Origin: Streptomyces sp. NBC_01591
GTDB lineage: Bacteria; Actinomycetota; Actinomycetes; Streptomycetales; Streptomycetaceae
DNA: 64,000 bases
Direction: 5' to 3'
Assembly (NCBI RefSeq): GCF_035918155.1
Contig: NZ_CP109327.1
Coordinates: 4,712,001-4,776,000 of the forward strand
The notes under the pieces are model-generated. The model did not search any database, had not been told where the DNA came from, and saw only the letters and a list, made by a program, of their open reading frames with translations. This document shows positions 1 to 6,879 of the stretch, piece after piece (within the stretch, counting starts at the first letter, position 1; every line of letters begins with the position of its first letter). Position numbers and translations under genes: made by a program.

Positions 1-97
1 CAGCGGCGTTCTGCGTCCGTGTCCCAGAACTTCGTCAGGATGTCCCCGTAGATCGCGTGGGCCTCGTCCGGGTGCCAGATGATGATCCCGTTCTGGA
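1..97. repeat. Copy A of an identical ~97-bp tract shared by the two LGFP genes
   Basis: Bases 1-97 are the same as 1022-1118, both in the LGFP-repeat part of neighbouring genes. Similarity continues with a few differences to about base 128. The repeat may extend beyond the window edge. Confidence 0.9.
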
Positions 98-725
98 ACT
101 GCTGGAACCGTCCGCCGAGCGAGGAGTCGCGTTCACCCGTGATCGGCCGGCCGAGCGGGCCGTTGGGGCCGCCCGTGCTGTCGTACTTCGTCGCGATGGT
201 GCCGTACGGAATCAGGTCGTCGAGGTTGTTGTAGCGGCGGGGCGTGAAGCCCCTGAGTCCGTCGGCCCACACCCGCTCCTCGGCGACGTGCCCGAAGTCG
301 TACTCCTCGCGCACCACCGGCTGTGTGTGGGCCGGGTCCGCCCAGCGGAGGAACAGTGCCACGTGGTCCGTGCCGCCCGAGTCGCGCAGCAGGGCGTCGC
401 CGGGCTGGAGGTCGCTCGCGGGGATGTCGAAGGTGACGTCCCACAGGGCCCAGGTGGTCAGGGACGTGCCGAGGTTCCAGGCCATCGATACGTATCCCGA
501 GCAGTCCGGCCGGTAGCAGCCGAACTGGTTCTCGTGGCAGCCGCTCTGGCTGTACGGGACCTGCTCGGCGATCCACGACCATGCGCGGTCCATCGCCTCG
601 CCGCGCCCGATCGGCCCGCCCGGCTCCGACGCGCTCGCGGCCGGCGCCGTGGTGAACATGACCGCGAGGGCCGCCAGGATCAGCGTCACCGCCCCGATCG
701 CACGCCGAAGGATCAGCGGTCTCAT
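1..725 (-). CDS. Secreted NlpC/P60-like hydrolase with LGFP repeats (3' end outside window)
   Basis: Starts with a Sec signal peptide (MRPLILRR, then a hydrophobic stretch ending in APAASA). A papain-like amidase domain follows: the candidate nucleophile is the Cys in RPDCSGYVSMAW, the candidate His is in GTDHVALFLRW, and QPGDALL lies between them, as in NlpC/P60 or CHAP endopeptidases. From about residue 172 it runs into LGFP repeats (GGPNGPLGRP, then GRFQQFQNGIIIW), which bind the cell envelope. The frame stays open to base 1, so the C-terminus is missing. It starts 13 bp after the stop of the upstream LGFP gene and is probably cotranscribed. Role inferred: peptidoglycan remodelling outside the cell. 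Substrate unknown. Confidence 0.85.
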   Translation of the reverse strand, partial: MRPLILRRAIGAVTLILAALAVMFTTAPAASASEPGGPIGRGEAMDRAWSWIAEQVPYSQSGCHENQFGCYRPDCSGYVSMAWNLGTSLTTWALWDVTFDIPASDLQPGDALLRDSGGTDHVALFLRWADPAHTQPVVREEYDFGHVAEERVWADGLRGFTPRRYNNLDDLIPYGTIATKYDSTGGPNGPLGRPITGERDSSLGGRFQQFQNGIIIWHPDEAHAIYGDILTKFWDTDAERR

Positions 726-738
726 AGCTGTCTCCCGG

Positions 739-1761
739 TCAGTTGTCGGTGATCCAGGTGCCTCGGTCGGCGTTCCAGTGGATGGTGGCCTTCTGGAACT
801 TCTGTGCCTTGCCGCCCGCTTCGTCCATCTCGTCGGTGATGGGGTAGCCGAGTGCGCTTTCGTGTCCGGCGGCGTGGAAGGCGTCGTAGATCGCGCCGTG
901 GACGGTGTGGGCGCCGGTCTGGGGTGACCAGAGGAAGAGGCCGCGTTCGAAGAACTGGTAGCGGCCTCGGGTGCCGTCGGGTGCTTGTGCCGCGTCCGCT
1001 TCGTCGGTGGTGGGGAAGCCCCAGCGGCGTTCTGCGTCCGTGTCCCAGAACTTCGTCAGGATGTCCCCGTAGATCGCGTGGGCCTCGTCCGGGTGCCAGA
1101 TGATGATCCCGTTCTGGAAGAGCTGGAACCGTCCGCCGAGCGAGGAGTTCTCCTCGGCGCGGACCGGCCCGCCGAGCGGGCCATTGGGGCCGCCCAGAGC
1201 GGCGTACTTCGTGCCGATCGTGCCGTACGGCTGGAACGCCTCGGCCATCAACTCCCGGGCGGAGCCCTCCGCCTGGGGGTAGCGCTCCGGGTATGCGGAA
1301 CGCTGGACGGCCTGGGCCAGCTCGCCCGCGGTGTCCCAGTCGGGCTCCATCTGCTGGGCCACCTCGAAGAACTTGTTCGCCGCGTAGTCGACGTCGAGGC
1401 ACTGGGCGGGTTCGCACCAGCCCATCGAGGGCCGCTGCTGGAAGACACCGAGCGAATCCCGGTCCCCGCACGCCAGGTTGTTCATCCGGGACTCGACCCA
1501 GCCCGTCTCGAAGCCGGCGAGCATCACCTTGTCGGACACGCCGCGGCGCTGCCCGACCTCGTACACCTTGCGGGTCACGGCGATGTCCCGGTCCGCCGGA
1601 ATGTCGCAGTACAGCGTGGCCGGGGCGGCGTGCCCGAGGGGGCCCGGCACGTCGTCGGCGCTCCGGGCGAATGCCGGGTTGCCGAGGCCGGTCACGGTGG
1701 CCACTACGACCAGCAGGACCGCTGATCTCCAAATCGCGCGTCGTTCGGTCGAGCCACGCAC
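739..1761 (-). CDS. Secreted lysozyme/transglycosylase-like protein with LGFP repeats
   Basis: About 340 aa from the GTG at 1761, which has AAGGAG seven bases upstream; an in-frame ATG at 1920 exists but would put an Arg/Pro-rich stretch before the signal peptide. The signal sequence (IWRSAVLLVVVATV, ending NPAFA) is followed by a lysozyme-like domain with ESRMNNL and SLGVFQQRPSMGW, the pattern of actinobacterial lytic-transglycosylase-like domains. LGFP repeats fill the C-terminal half (GGPNGPLGGP, WGFPTTDE, LGYPITDE). With the downstream gene it makes a pair: one predicted glycan-strand cutter and one predicted peptide-bond cutter, both with the same envelope-binding repeats. The exact bond cut is not shown by the sequence. 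Confidence 0.8.
   Translation of the reverse strand: MRGSTERRAIWRSAVLLVVVATVTGLGNPAFARSADDVPGPLGHAAPATLYCDIPADRDIAVTRKVYEVGQRRGVSDKVMLAGFETGWVESRMNNLACGDRDSLGVFQQRPSMGWCEPAQCLDVDYAANKFFEVAQQMEPDWDTAGELAQAVQRSAYPERYPQAEGSARELMAEAFQPYGTIGTKYAALGGPNGPLGGPVRAEENSSLGGRFQLFQNGIIIWHPDEAHAIYGDILTKFWDTDAERRWGFPTTDEADAAQAPDGTRGRYQFFERGLFLWSPQTGAHTVHGAIYDAFHAAGHESALGYPITDEMDEAGGKAQKFQKATIHWNADRGTWITDN
1022..1118. repeat. Copy B of the identical ~97-bp LGFP tract
   Basis: Same sequence and same reading frame as bases 1-97. Identity at synonymous positions suggests recent duplication or gene conversion between the paralogues. Confidence 0.9.
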
Positions 1762-1920
1762 GTGTCTGCTCCTTCGTGTGTCGGAATAGCCGGGTGGAGA
1801 AGGGGAGAAAACTGGTGAGGGCGCGGCCCGTCGGCCAACGGTCCGCAAAGTAGTCGTGGGGTGCCGGGCGGCATATCCGGAACGATCCGGAGTGACAGCC
1901 CGCGCCGCGAACGCCGACAC

Positions 1921-3489
1921 TCACGGTGTGGGTGTGGGTGTGGGCCGCGGGCAGTCGGGGACCCGGGGGTGGTCCGTGGTGCGTACGGCGGGCAGCCAGG
2001 CCGAGGTCCGGGCGGAGCCGGCCGGCAGGCGGACGCGGTACCACTCGGTGGAGCTCGCGTCCGACTCGTCGATGATGGGTATCCCTTGGGGGAGGCGGCA
2101 GTCGACGGCGAGGACGTCGCCGTGCCACACCCGTGTCGGTACGACGTTGTCGACGGTGTACGGCTGAAGGGGGTCGATCGCCAGGCCGAGACTGCACTGC
2201 GGGTTCCGGTCCGTACGGTCCCGGCAGCCGTCGTCGGCGTTGAACACCCGGAGTCGGCCCGGAGGTTCACCTCTCGCGCCCGATGCGGCGTCGCCGACGG
2301 CGTACGACCAGATCGTCGCGGCCACCGCGCACACCGCGACGGTCACGAGGGTGGCGCGGGTTCGCCACCGGCGGCGTACCCGGCGGGGCGGCGCCGACCG
2401 TGCGGTGATGCGGGCCAGGAGGCTCTCGGCGCTGTGCGCGCAGCGGTCGGCGTGGGTCGGGGCCAGGCAGTCGATGGCCAGCGCACGCCAGAACGGCGGC
2501 ACCGCACTGTCGATCCGCAGCGGTGCGCGCCCCTCGGCGTACTCCTGTAACGCCGCGCCGCGCGCCACCGGCGTCGCGCCGGGGAACGGCGAGGCGCCGG
2601 ACGCGAACACCTCGTGGACCATGATGCCCAGGGCCCAGATGTCGGCACTGGGCCGGACCTCCACGCCGTGCTCGCCGAGCGGGGCCTGCCAGCGCTCGGG
2701 CGGGAGGTAGTCCAGGGTGCCCATCGGCGGCGCGTACCCGTGGGTGCCGTCGGTGCCGGTTAGTTCGGTGGCGAGCCCGAAGTCCGAGAGCTTGAGCGCA
2801 CCGTCGGCCATCAGCAGGATGTTCTCCGGCTTGAGGTCGCCGTGTACCCAGCCGCTGCCGTGCAGGTGGGCGAGGCCTTCACAGATCTCGGCGAACAGCC
2901 GGGCGACGTCCGCCTCCGCGACTCCGGCGTCTTTCGCGGTTCCGGCGTTCTTCGCGGTTCCGGCGTTCTTGGCGGCTCCGGCGTCGAACAGGTCCCGCAG
3001 ACTTCGCTCGGCCCGCTCCATCACCAGCACGATCGCACCGTCCAGGAACGCCCGGTCCGGATCGCTGATCACGACGGAGTCCAGCAGGTGGATCAGCCGC
3101 GGATGCCCGGCCCGGCGGTCCAGTTCGACCTCGCGCCGGGCGGTCTCCGCGACCTTGCGGGCCTGGCGCGGTGCGAGCCCCGCGGTCGGCAGGACTTTGA
3201 GCGCGACCTCTACTACCGGCTCCTGCGCCGAGCCGTCGGCCGAGCGGCCCGCGTACACCGTTGCCCAGCCGCCGGACGCGATCGGTTCGGTGACCTCCCA
3301 GCCGCCGACCCGGTAGCCGCGCGGGAGCAGCTCCGTACGGTCACTTCCCGATGTGTCGCCACGGCCAGGCACCGTCGCCCCCTCCGGTCCCCGGCCCGCA
3401 CCGGTGCGGGCCGCCGCATTCCGTGAGCCTGGTGCCTTCCGTGGGCCCGGCGCACTTCGCGAGCCCCGCACACTTCGCGAGCCCCGCAC
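1921..3489 (-). CDS. Membrane-anchored Ser/Thr protein kinase
   Basis: About 522 aa. The kinase domain covers roughly residues 58-345: glycine-rich loop (IASGGWATVY), catalytic loop HGDLKPEN (His-Gly-Asp instead of His-Arg-Asp, so an RD-lacking kinase), DFG in SDFGLA, and GTLDYLPPERW after it. One membrane helix (LVTVAVCAVAATIWSYAV) separates it from a short extracellular tail ending in Pro-Thr repeats, so the kinase is cytoplasmic with an external sensor. The N-terminal 45 residues are Arg/Ser/Gly-rich and come from tandem DNA repeats; the true start could be a later GTG. A second small repeat (AKNAGT/AKDAGV) lies near residue 175. It follows the FHA gene by 21 bp. Substrate unknown. Confidence 0.85.
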   Translation of the reverse strand: MRGSRSVRGSRSAPGPRKAPGSRNAAARTGAGRGPEGATVPGRGDTSGSDRTELLPRGYRVGGWEVTEPIASGGWATVYAGRSADGSAQEPVVEVALKVLPTAGLAPRQARKVAETARREVELDRRAGHPRLIHLLDSVVISDPDRAFLDGAIVLVMERAERSLRDLFDAGAAKNAGTAKNAGTAKDAGVAEADVARLFAEICEGLAHLHGSGWVHGDLKPENILLMADGALKLSDFGLATELTGTDGTHGYAPPMGTLDYLPPERWQAPLGEHGVEVRPSADIWALGIMVHEVFASGASPFPGATPVARGAALQEYAEGRAPLRIDSAVPPFWRALAIDCLAPTHADRCAHSAESLLARITARSAPPRRVRRRWRTRATLVTVAVCAVAATIWSYAVGDAASGARGEPPGRLRVFNADDGCRDRTDRNPQCSLGLAIDPLQPYTVDNVVPTRVWHGDVLAVDCRLPQGIPIIDESDASSTEWYRVRLPAGSARTSAWLPAVRTTDHPRVPDCPRPTPTPTP

Positions 3490-3510
3490 ACTCAGTGCGT
3501 CCGTTCCTCG

Positions 3511-4314
3511 TCAACGGTCTGTCTCCCGGTCCCGGAGGCCTGTTGCGGCCCGGGGCGGCAGCAGCGCCAGATGCTCCTCCCGTACGAGTCCGAACCGCAG
3601 CGCGATCCCGACGAGGGCCTCCCGCTTTCCGTTGCGGCGCGCTCCTCCGGATCCGCGCTCGGGCGGAGCGCTGATCCGCATCTTCTCCTCGGCGAGGTAG
3701 TCGATGTGCGAGCTGACCGCCCGGGCCCTCAACTGGCCGCACGCGGCGTGCCCCCTGAGCCGTTCGACGATCTGCGGGGTTGTCGGCACCGCGACCGGCG
3801 ACTCGTCGCGCAGCCGCGGCTCGCAGAGCGCGACCAGGACCAGGAAGTAGAGGGCCGTCTCGTCCAGTGAGTACGCCATGACGGTGCGGCTGCCCCACTG
3901 GCCCGCCATGCCGTCGGGGTCCAGATAGACGTGGTCGGGTGCGAACACCTGGAAGGCGACGGTGGTGCCGCGGCGGGTGGGCAGCACGACCCGGGAGAAC
4001 TCGAAGGGGATGGGGGCGCCGGCCCGCCGGGGCGGGACCCGCAGGTACTCTCCCGCTCCCTCCGGGTTCTCCACCAGGTAGCTCTGCGTCGCGCTGTGGT
4101 TGCTGAGCTGCCAGTGGTCGTCGGTCACCCGGATCTCGCCGGCCAGCCGGGAGATGGCCTCGTCGTCGAGGCGCAGTTCGACCGGGATCGTCGCCGATCC
4201 CCGTCCGAAACGCGCCACTTCCCCCGGGCCGAGCCGCAATGTCACCGGGTCACCGCACGGCACCCCTCCGACGTCACCGCCCACCCGCGGCAGATGGACA
4301 ACTATGCCGCTCAC
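3511..4314 (-). CDS. FHA-domain protein
   Basis: About 267 aa from the GTG at 4314, chosen because GGCGAGGTGAGG precedes it; another in-frame GTG lies at 4350. Residues 30-100 look like a forkhead-associated phosphothreonine-binding domain: FGRG early, then WQLSNHSATQSYLVEN. The C-terminal half has a winged-helix-like stretch (TPQIVERLRGHAACGQ, VSSHIDYL). It lies directly upstream of the Ser/Thr kinase, a common kinase/FHA pairing, so it is probably a substrate or docking partner of that kinase (inference). Confidence 0.7.
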   Translation of the reverse strand: MSGIVVHLPRVGGDVGGVPCGDPVTLRLGPGEVARFGRGSATIPVELRLDDEAISRLAGEIRVTDDHWQLSNHSATQSYLVENPEGAGEYLRVPPRRAGAPIPFEFSRVVLPTRRGTTVAFQVFAPDHVYLDPDGMAGQWGSRTVMAYSLDETALYFLVLVALCEPRLRDESPVAVPTTPQIVERLRGHAACGQLRARAVSSHIDYLAEEKMRISAPPERGSGGARRNGKREALVGIALRFGLVREEHLALLPPRAATGLRDRETDR

Positions 4315-4460
4315 TGCCCTCACCTCGCCCCCCGTGGCAACGACTCTCACACCCGTCGAACGTTACCCATCCCGAGTAGCGGTCCCCGTCCGGATTCTGG
4401 TCGTTTTCGGACCGTTGTCAGGTCGTCCGCCGCGGTGCGGGGGCGCTTGGGGAACGGACG

Positions 4461-4637
4461 TCATCGGGGCTCGCGCCAGGCGCCCAGCTTCAGGTTCTTG
4501 CGCGGTGAGGAGAGCCCGGGACGGGCGCGGTCCGGGCGGAACCCGGTGTCCGACAGGGAGTATCCGACCTGGAGCACGTCTTTGTCCGCTTTGGCGAACT
4601 GGCTCGATTTAGCGCCTGTACGGCGTATGCGGCGCAC
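4461..4637 (-). CDS. Small hypothetical protein (58 aa)
   Basis: GTG-started frame of 58 residues, basic, with KADKDVLQVGYSLSD near the middle and ending KLGAWREPR. Third codon positions are mostly G/C, as in real genes here. It overlaps the 3' end of the 53-aa membrane ORF by 29 bp in another frame, which suggests translational coupling, or a single gene read through a frameshift. No family recognised. Confidence 0.45.
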   Translation of the reverse strand: MRRIRRTGAKSSQFAKADKDVLQVGYSLSDTGFRPDRARPGLSSPRKNLKLGAWREPR

Positions 4638-4770
4638 GCGGTTCGGGGCCGGTCCCGGTGACTGCGCGGCGGCGCCGGTAGTAGGAGACGGTGATCGCGG
4701 CGACCAGCGGCCCCCAGAGAACGAGCGGCTGGTAGAGGATGCCGACGAGTACGTTGCCGGTGTGTGTCAT
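4609..4770 (-). CDS. Small single-pass membrane protein (53 aa)
   Basis: ATG at 4770 with a weak GAGG just upstream. The protein begins MTHTGNVLVG, has one hydrophobic segment (ILYQPLVLWGPLVAAITV) and an Arg-rich tail (SYYRRRR), consistent with an inner-membrane protein with a cytoplasmic C-terminus. GC at third positions supports coding. Function unknown. Confidence 0.5.
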   Translation of the reverse strand: MTHTGNVLVGILYQPLVLWGPLVAAITVSYYRRRRAVTGTGPEPRAPHTPYRR

Positions 4771-4826
4771 GTCCTCGTTCGGAACGTCCAGTTCTCCGCC
4801 GTGCAGCGGAGGTCTCGTCCGCGATC

Positions 4827-4870
4827 GACGCCGAGGGCCCGGATCACGGTGGATCCGGGCCCTCGGCGTC
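4827..4870 (-). terminator. Strong terminator hairpin after the DUF4232 gene
   Basis: Perfect inverted repeat with 19-bp arms (4827-4845 and 4852-4870) and a 6-base loop. It lies 85 bp past the stop of the leftward lipoprotein gene. Like most Streptomyces terminators it lacks a T run. Confidence 0.8.
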
Positions 4871-4954
4871 GGGTGGGGGTGCGGGGGGTACGGCGAAGGA
4901 CGAGCGGGAGATGGTGCGTCCTGCGAAGTCCGTCGTACGGCCCGGTTCAGCGGG

Positions 4955-5713
4955 TCAGGACTTGCCCGCCGACTGCATGGAGCTCACCGCGTCGGCAACC
5001 GTGCTCCGGTACAGACCCAGCTTCGGGTCGCCCACCTTGACGTCGGGGCCGAGCTCGAAGTTCTGCGTGTCCGCGTTGGCCATGTGCTCGCTGTCGGGCA
5101 GCACGTTCATCTCGTCGACCCAGGTCACGCCGTTCTTGCCGCTCGGGTTGAGGTCGATCACCGCGATGGCGGCCGTCTTGGGCTTGACCGGGTACGCGGG
5201 CGCGCCGCCCAGGCCACCGGGAACCGCCGGCTTGATGTCCCCGCTGTGGTCCGAGGCCTTCGAGGCACCAAGGCTGACCTGCGGGAAGTAGCTCAGGCCG
5301 CAGGAGTTCGCGCCGGTGTTGTTGATCTCGATCACCTGCTGGGTGGCCGAGCCCTCCCGGGGGTACACGCGCACCGACAGGTCCGAGCTCTTGCACGGGT
5401 GCTTGTAGGCGTAGCTGTCGCTGGTGTTGCCGCCCGCCGCGCTGCCGCCGCCGGAGGTGCCTGTCTTCGAGGTGCCCGCCTTCGTGGCTCCGGTGTTCTG
5501 CGCGGCACCGCCGGTCTTCGAGTCGTCCGTGGTCTTCGCGCCGTCGTCGGACTGGGAGGCGTCCGCCGAAGCGCCGGCCGATGCGGCGTTGCTCGCCGGG
5601 CCGGCGGACTTCGTACCGGTGTCGTCCCCGCCGCAGGCGGTGAGGGCGAGAGCGAGTACCGCGGTGAGGGCGCCGAAAGCAGCAGTGTGCTTGCGGTTAC
5701 GGATCGTGCGCAT
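4955..5713 (-). CDS. DUF4232-domain lipoprotein
   Basis: 252 aa; ATG at 5713 with GGGAGAA upstream. Lipoprotein signal (VLALALTACGG; Cys in the lipobox) is followed by a long Ala/Ser/Thr/Gly-rich linker (about residues 25-105). The C-terminal DUF4232 domain (Cys-containing, with EINNTGANSCGL and PQVSL) is immunoglobulin-like in known members. Expected on the outer face of the membrane, extending through the wall. Role unknown. The gene stands alone between a terminator and a decayed region. Confidence 0.85.
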   Translation of the reverse strand: MRTIRNRKHTAAFGALTAVLALALTACGGDDTGTKSAGPASNAASAGASADASQSDDGAKTTDDSKTGGAAQNTGATKAGTSKTGTSGGGSAAGGNTSDSYAYKHPCKSSDLSVRVYPREGSATQQVIEINNTGANSCGLSYFPQVSLGASKASDHSGDIKPAVPGGLGGAPAYPVKPKTAAIAVIDLNPSGKNGVTWVDEMNVLPDSEHMANADTQNFELGPDVKVGDPKLGLYRSTVADAVSSMQSAGKS

Positions 5714-5843
5714 GGAGTTCTCCCAGGATGAGGGTGAGGCAAGGCCCGGATCCTGCGGCGAACCGCTCTCTCTGACCTCTTGACAACCAAAGCATCCTGT
5801 GGATCGCTCACGTTCCGCTGACGCCACACTGACGTCCTGCTGA

Positions 5844-6317
5844 TGTCCTCGGGAGCGCCTCCGGAGGCGCTCCCGATGTCGTCTGGTCCGGCTGGCCCCG
5901 CCGCCGCCTTCCCGGCTGCCCCCGCACGAGCTTCCCGAGTACCGCTTCGAGGCAGCCGCGTACGACGCCGAGATCGCGCGTGCCGAGAACGACCACTCGT
6001 GGACGTGGCCGGCCCGCAGAACCGCACGGCTCATCGCGGCAGGCCTGCGCGACCGGCCCGATCTGCTGACCCGCTGGGACGCGAAGCTGGGCTGGATCGG
6101 CACCGATTTCAGGGACTGGGGCCGCACCGCCGTCTCCCTCTTGTACCGCGCGGCGTCGGCTGCCGGGCAGAGCGGGGAGGACGCCCCCTGGCAGCACTTC
6201 ATGTGGCACATCCCGGAGGACGGAACCGCTCCCGAGGACCGGGCTGCCGCTGCGCTGCACCACCTCGCCACGGTGGACCCGAGGACGTACGGCGGTGGCG
6301 TCGTCGGACGAGGGTAG
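5844..6317 (+). pseudogene. Remnant of a hypothetical protein gene lacking a start
   Basis: After an in-frame TGA (5841-5843) the frame is open to a TAG ending at 6317 and reads as a convincing protein (LPEYRFEAAAYDAEIARAEN, then HSWTWPARR, LGWIGTDFRDWGR and WQHFMWHIPED) with high GC at third positions. There is no ATG, GTG or early TTG start before the conserved-looking part, so it seems to have lost its 5' end; the palindrome at 5850-5875 lies in this lost part. An alternative is a frameshift from an ATG at 5843. No family recognised. Confidence 0.55.
5850..5875. repeat. Perfect 26-bp palindrome
   Basis: Two 13-bp arms (5850-5862, 5863-5875) with no spacer, based on GGGAGCGCCTCC and its complement. 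It sits at the 5' edge of the gene remnant and upstream of the leftward DUF4232 gene. It could be a leftover terminator of a lost gene. Confidence 0.75.
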
Positions 6318-6480
6318 GTCGCGTCGCCCGTCGCCCGTCCATCGTTCGGGTGATCCACGCTCGGGGGCGCTGCGCCGGGACGCCCGGGAAACAGGGGCTG
6401 CTCCGCTCGGCGGGCCCGGGTGCGTGGCGTGTCGCGTCCGCCGGGTTTGGCACAGTGCCGCTCCGCGATCAAGGAACGGG

Positions 6481-6879
6481 GTGAGCGGCGTGGCAGTGGT
6501 GGGGCAGCCGGGGGGCCGGCAGCGGCTGAGCGACCTGGTGGGTGGTGGGGACGTACTGAAGCACAGCGACGGTGCCTGGCTGCGGGCAGCCGGTGGTGCG
6601 GAGGGGATGTGTACGCACCTGGGCCCGGTGAAGTCGGAACTGGAGACCGCACACGAGGGCCTCCTTGCCGGGACCGGCGGACTGACCGCGCTGGGGGAGC
6701 TGTGCGCTGTACGGGAGTCGTGGACGCGGAGGTTCGAGGCGGCGAGCGGGGAGTGCCGGGCGCTGGCCGGAAAGCTGCGGGCCGTCGCCCGGGCCCAGGG
6801 CGAGACGAACGAGACCGTGAAGTCCGCCTTCGCTCCCGTGGCTTCGTCGGCTTCGACTGGTGGGGACGGGACGCGATGA
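6481..6879 (+). CDS. Small helical protein, putative type VII partner of the downstream hydrolase
   Basis: 132 aa from a GTG at 6481. It is predominantly helical, with an EsxA/WXG100-like feel: VKSELETAHEGLLAG, then RRFEAASGECRALAGKL, and a flexible Ser/Gly tail. Its stop overlaps the ATG of the DUF1023 hydrolase (ATGA at 6876-6879), so the two are translationally coupled. Known type VII substrates often need small helical partners encoded just upstream; that role here is inference. A second GTG at 6490 is an alternative start. Confidence 0.65.
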   Translation: MSGVAVVGQPGGRQRLSDLVGGGDVLKHSDGAWLRAAGGAEGMCTHLGPVKSELETAHEGLLAGTGGLTALGELCAVRESWTRRFEAASGECRALAGKLRAVARAQGETNETVKSAFAPVASSASTGGDGTR

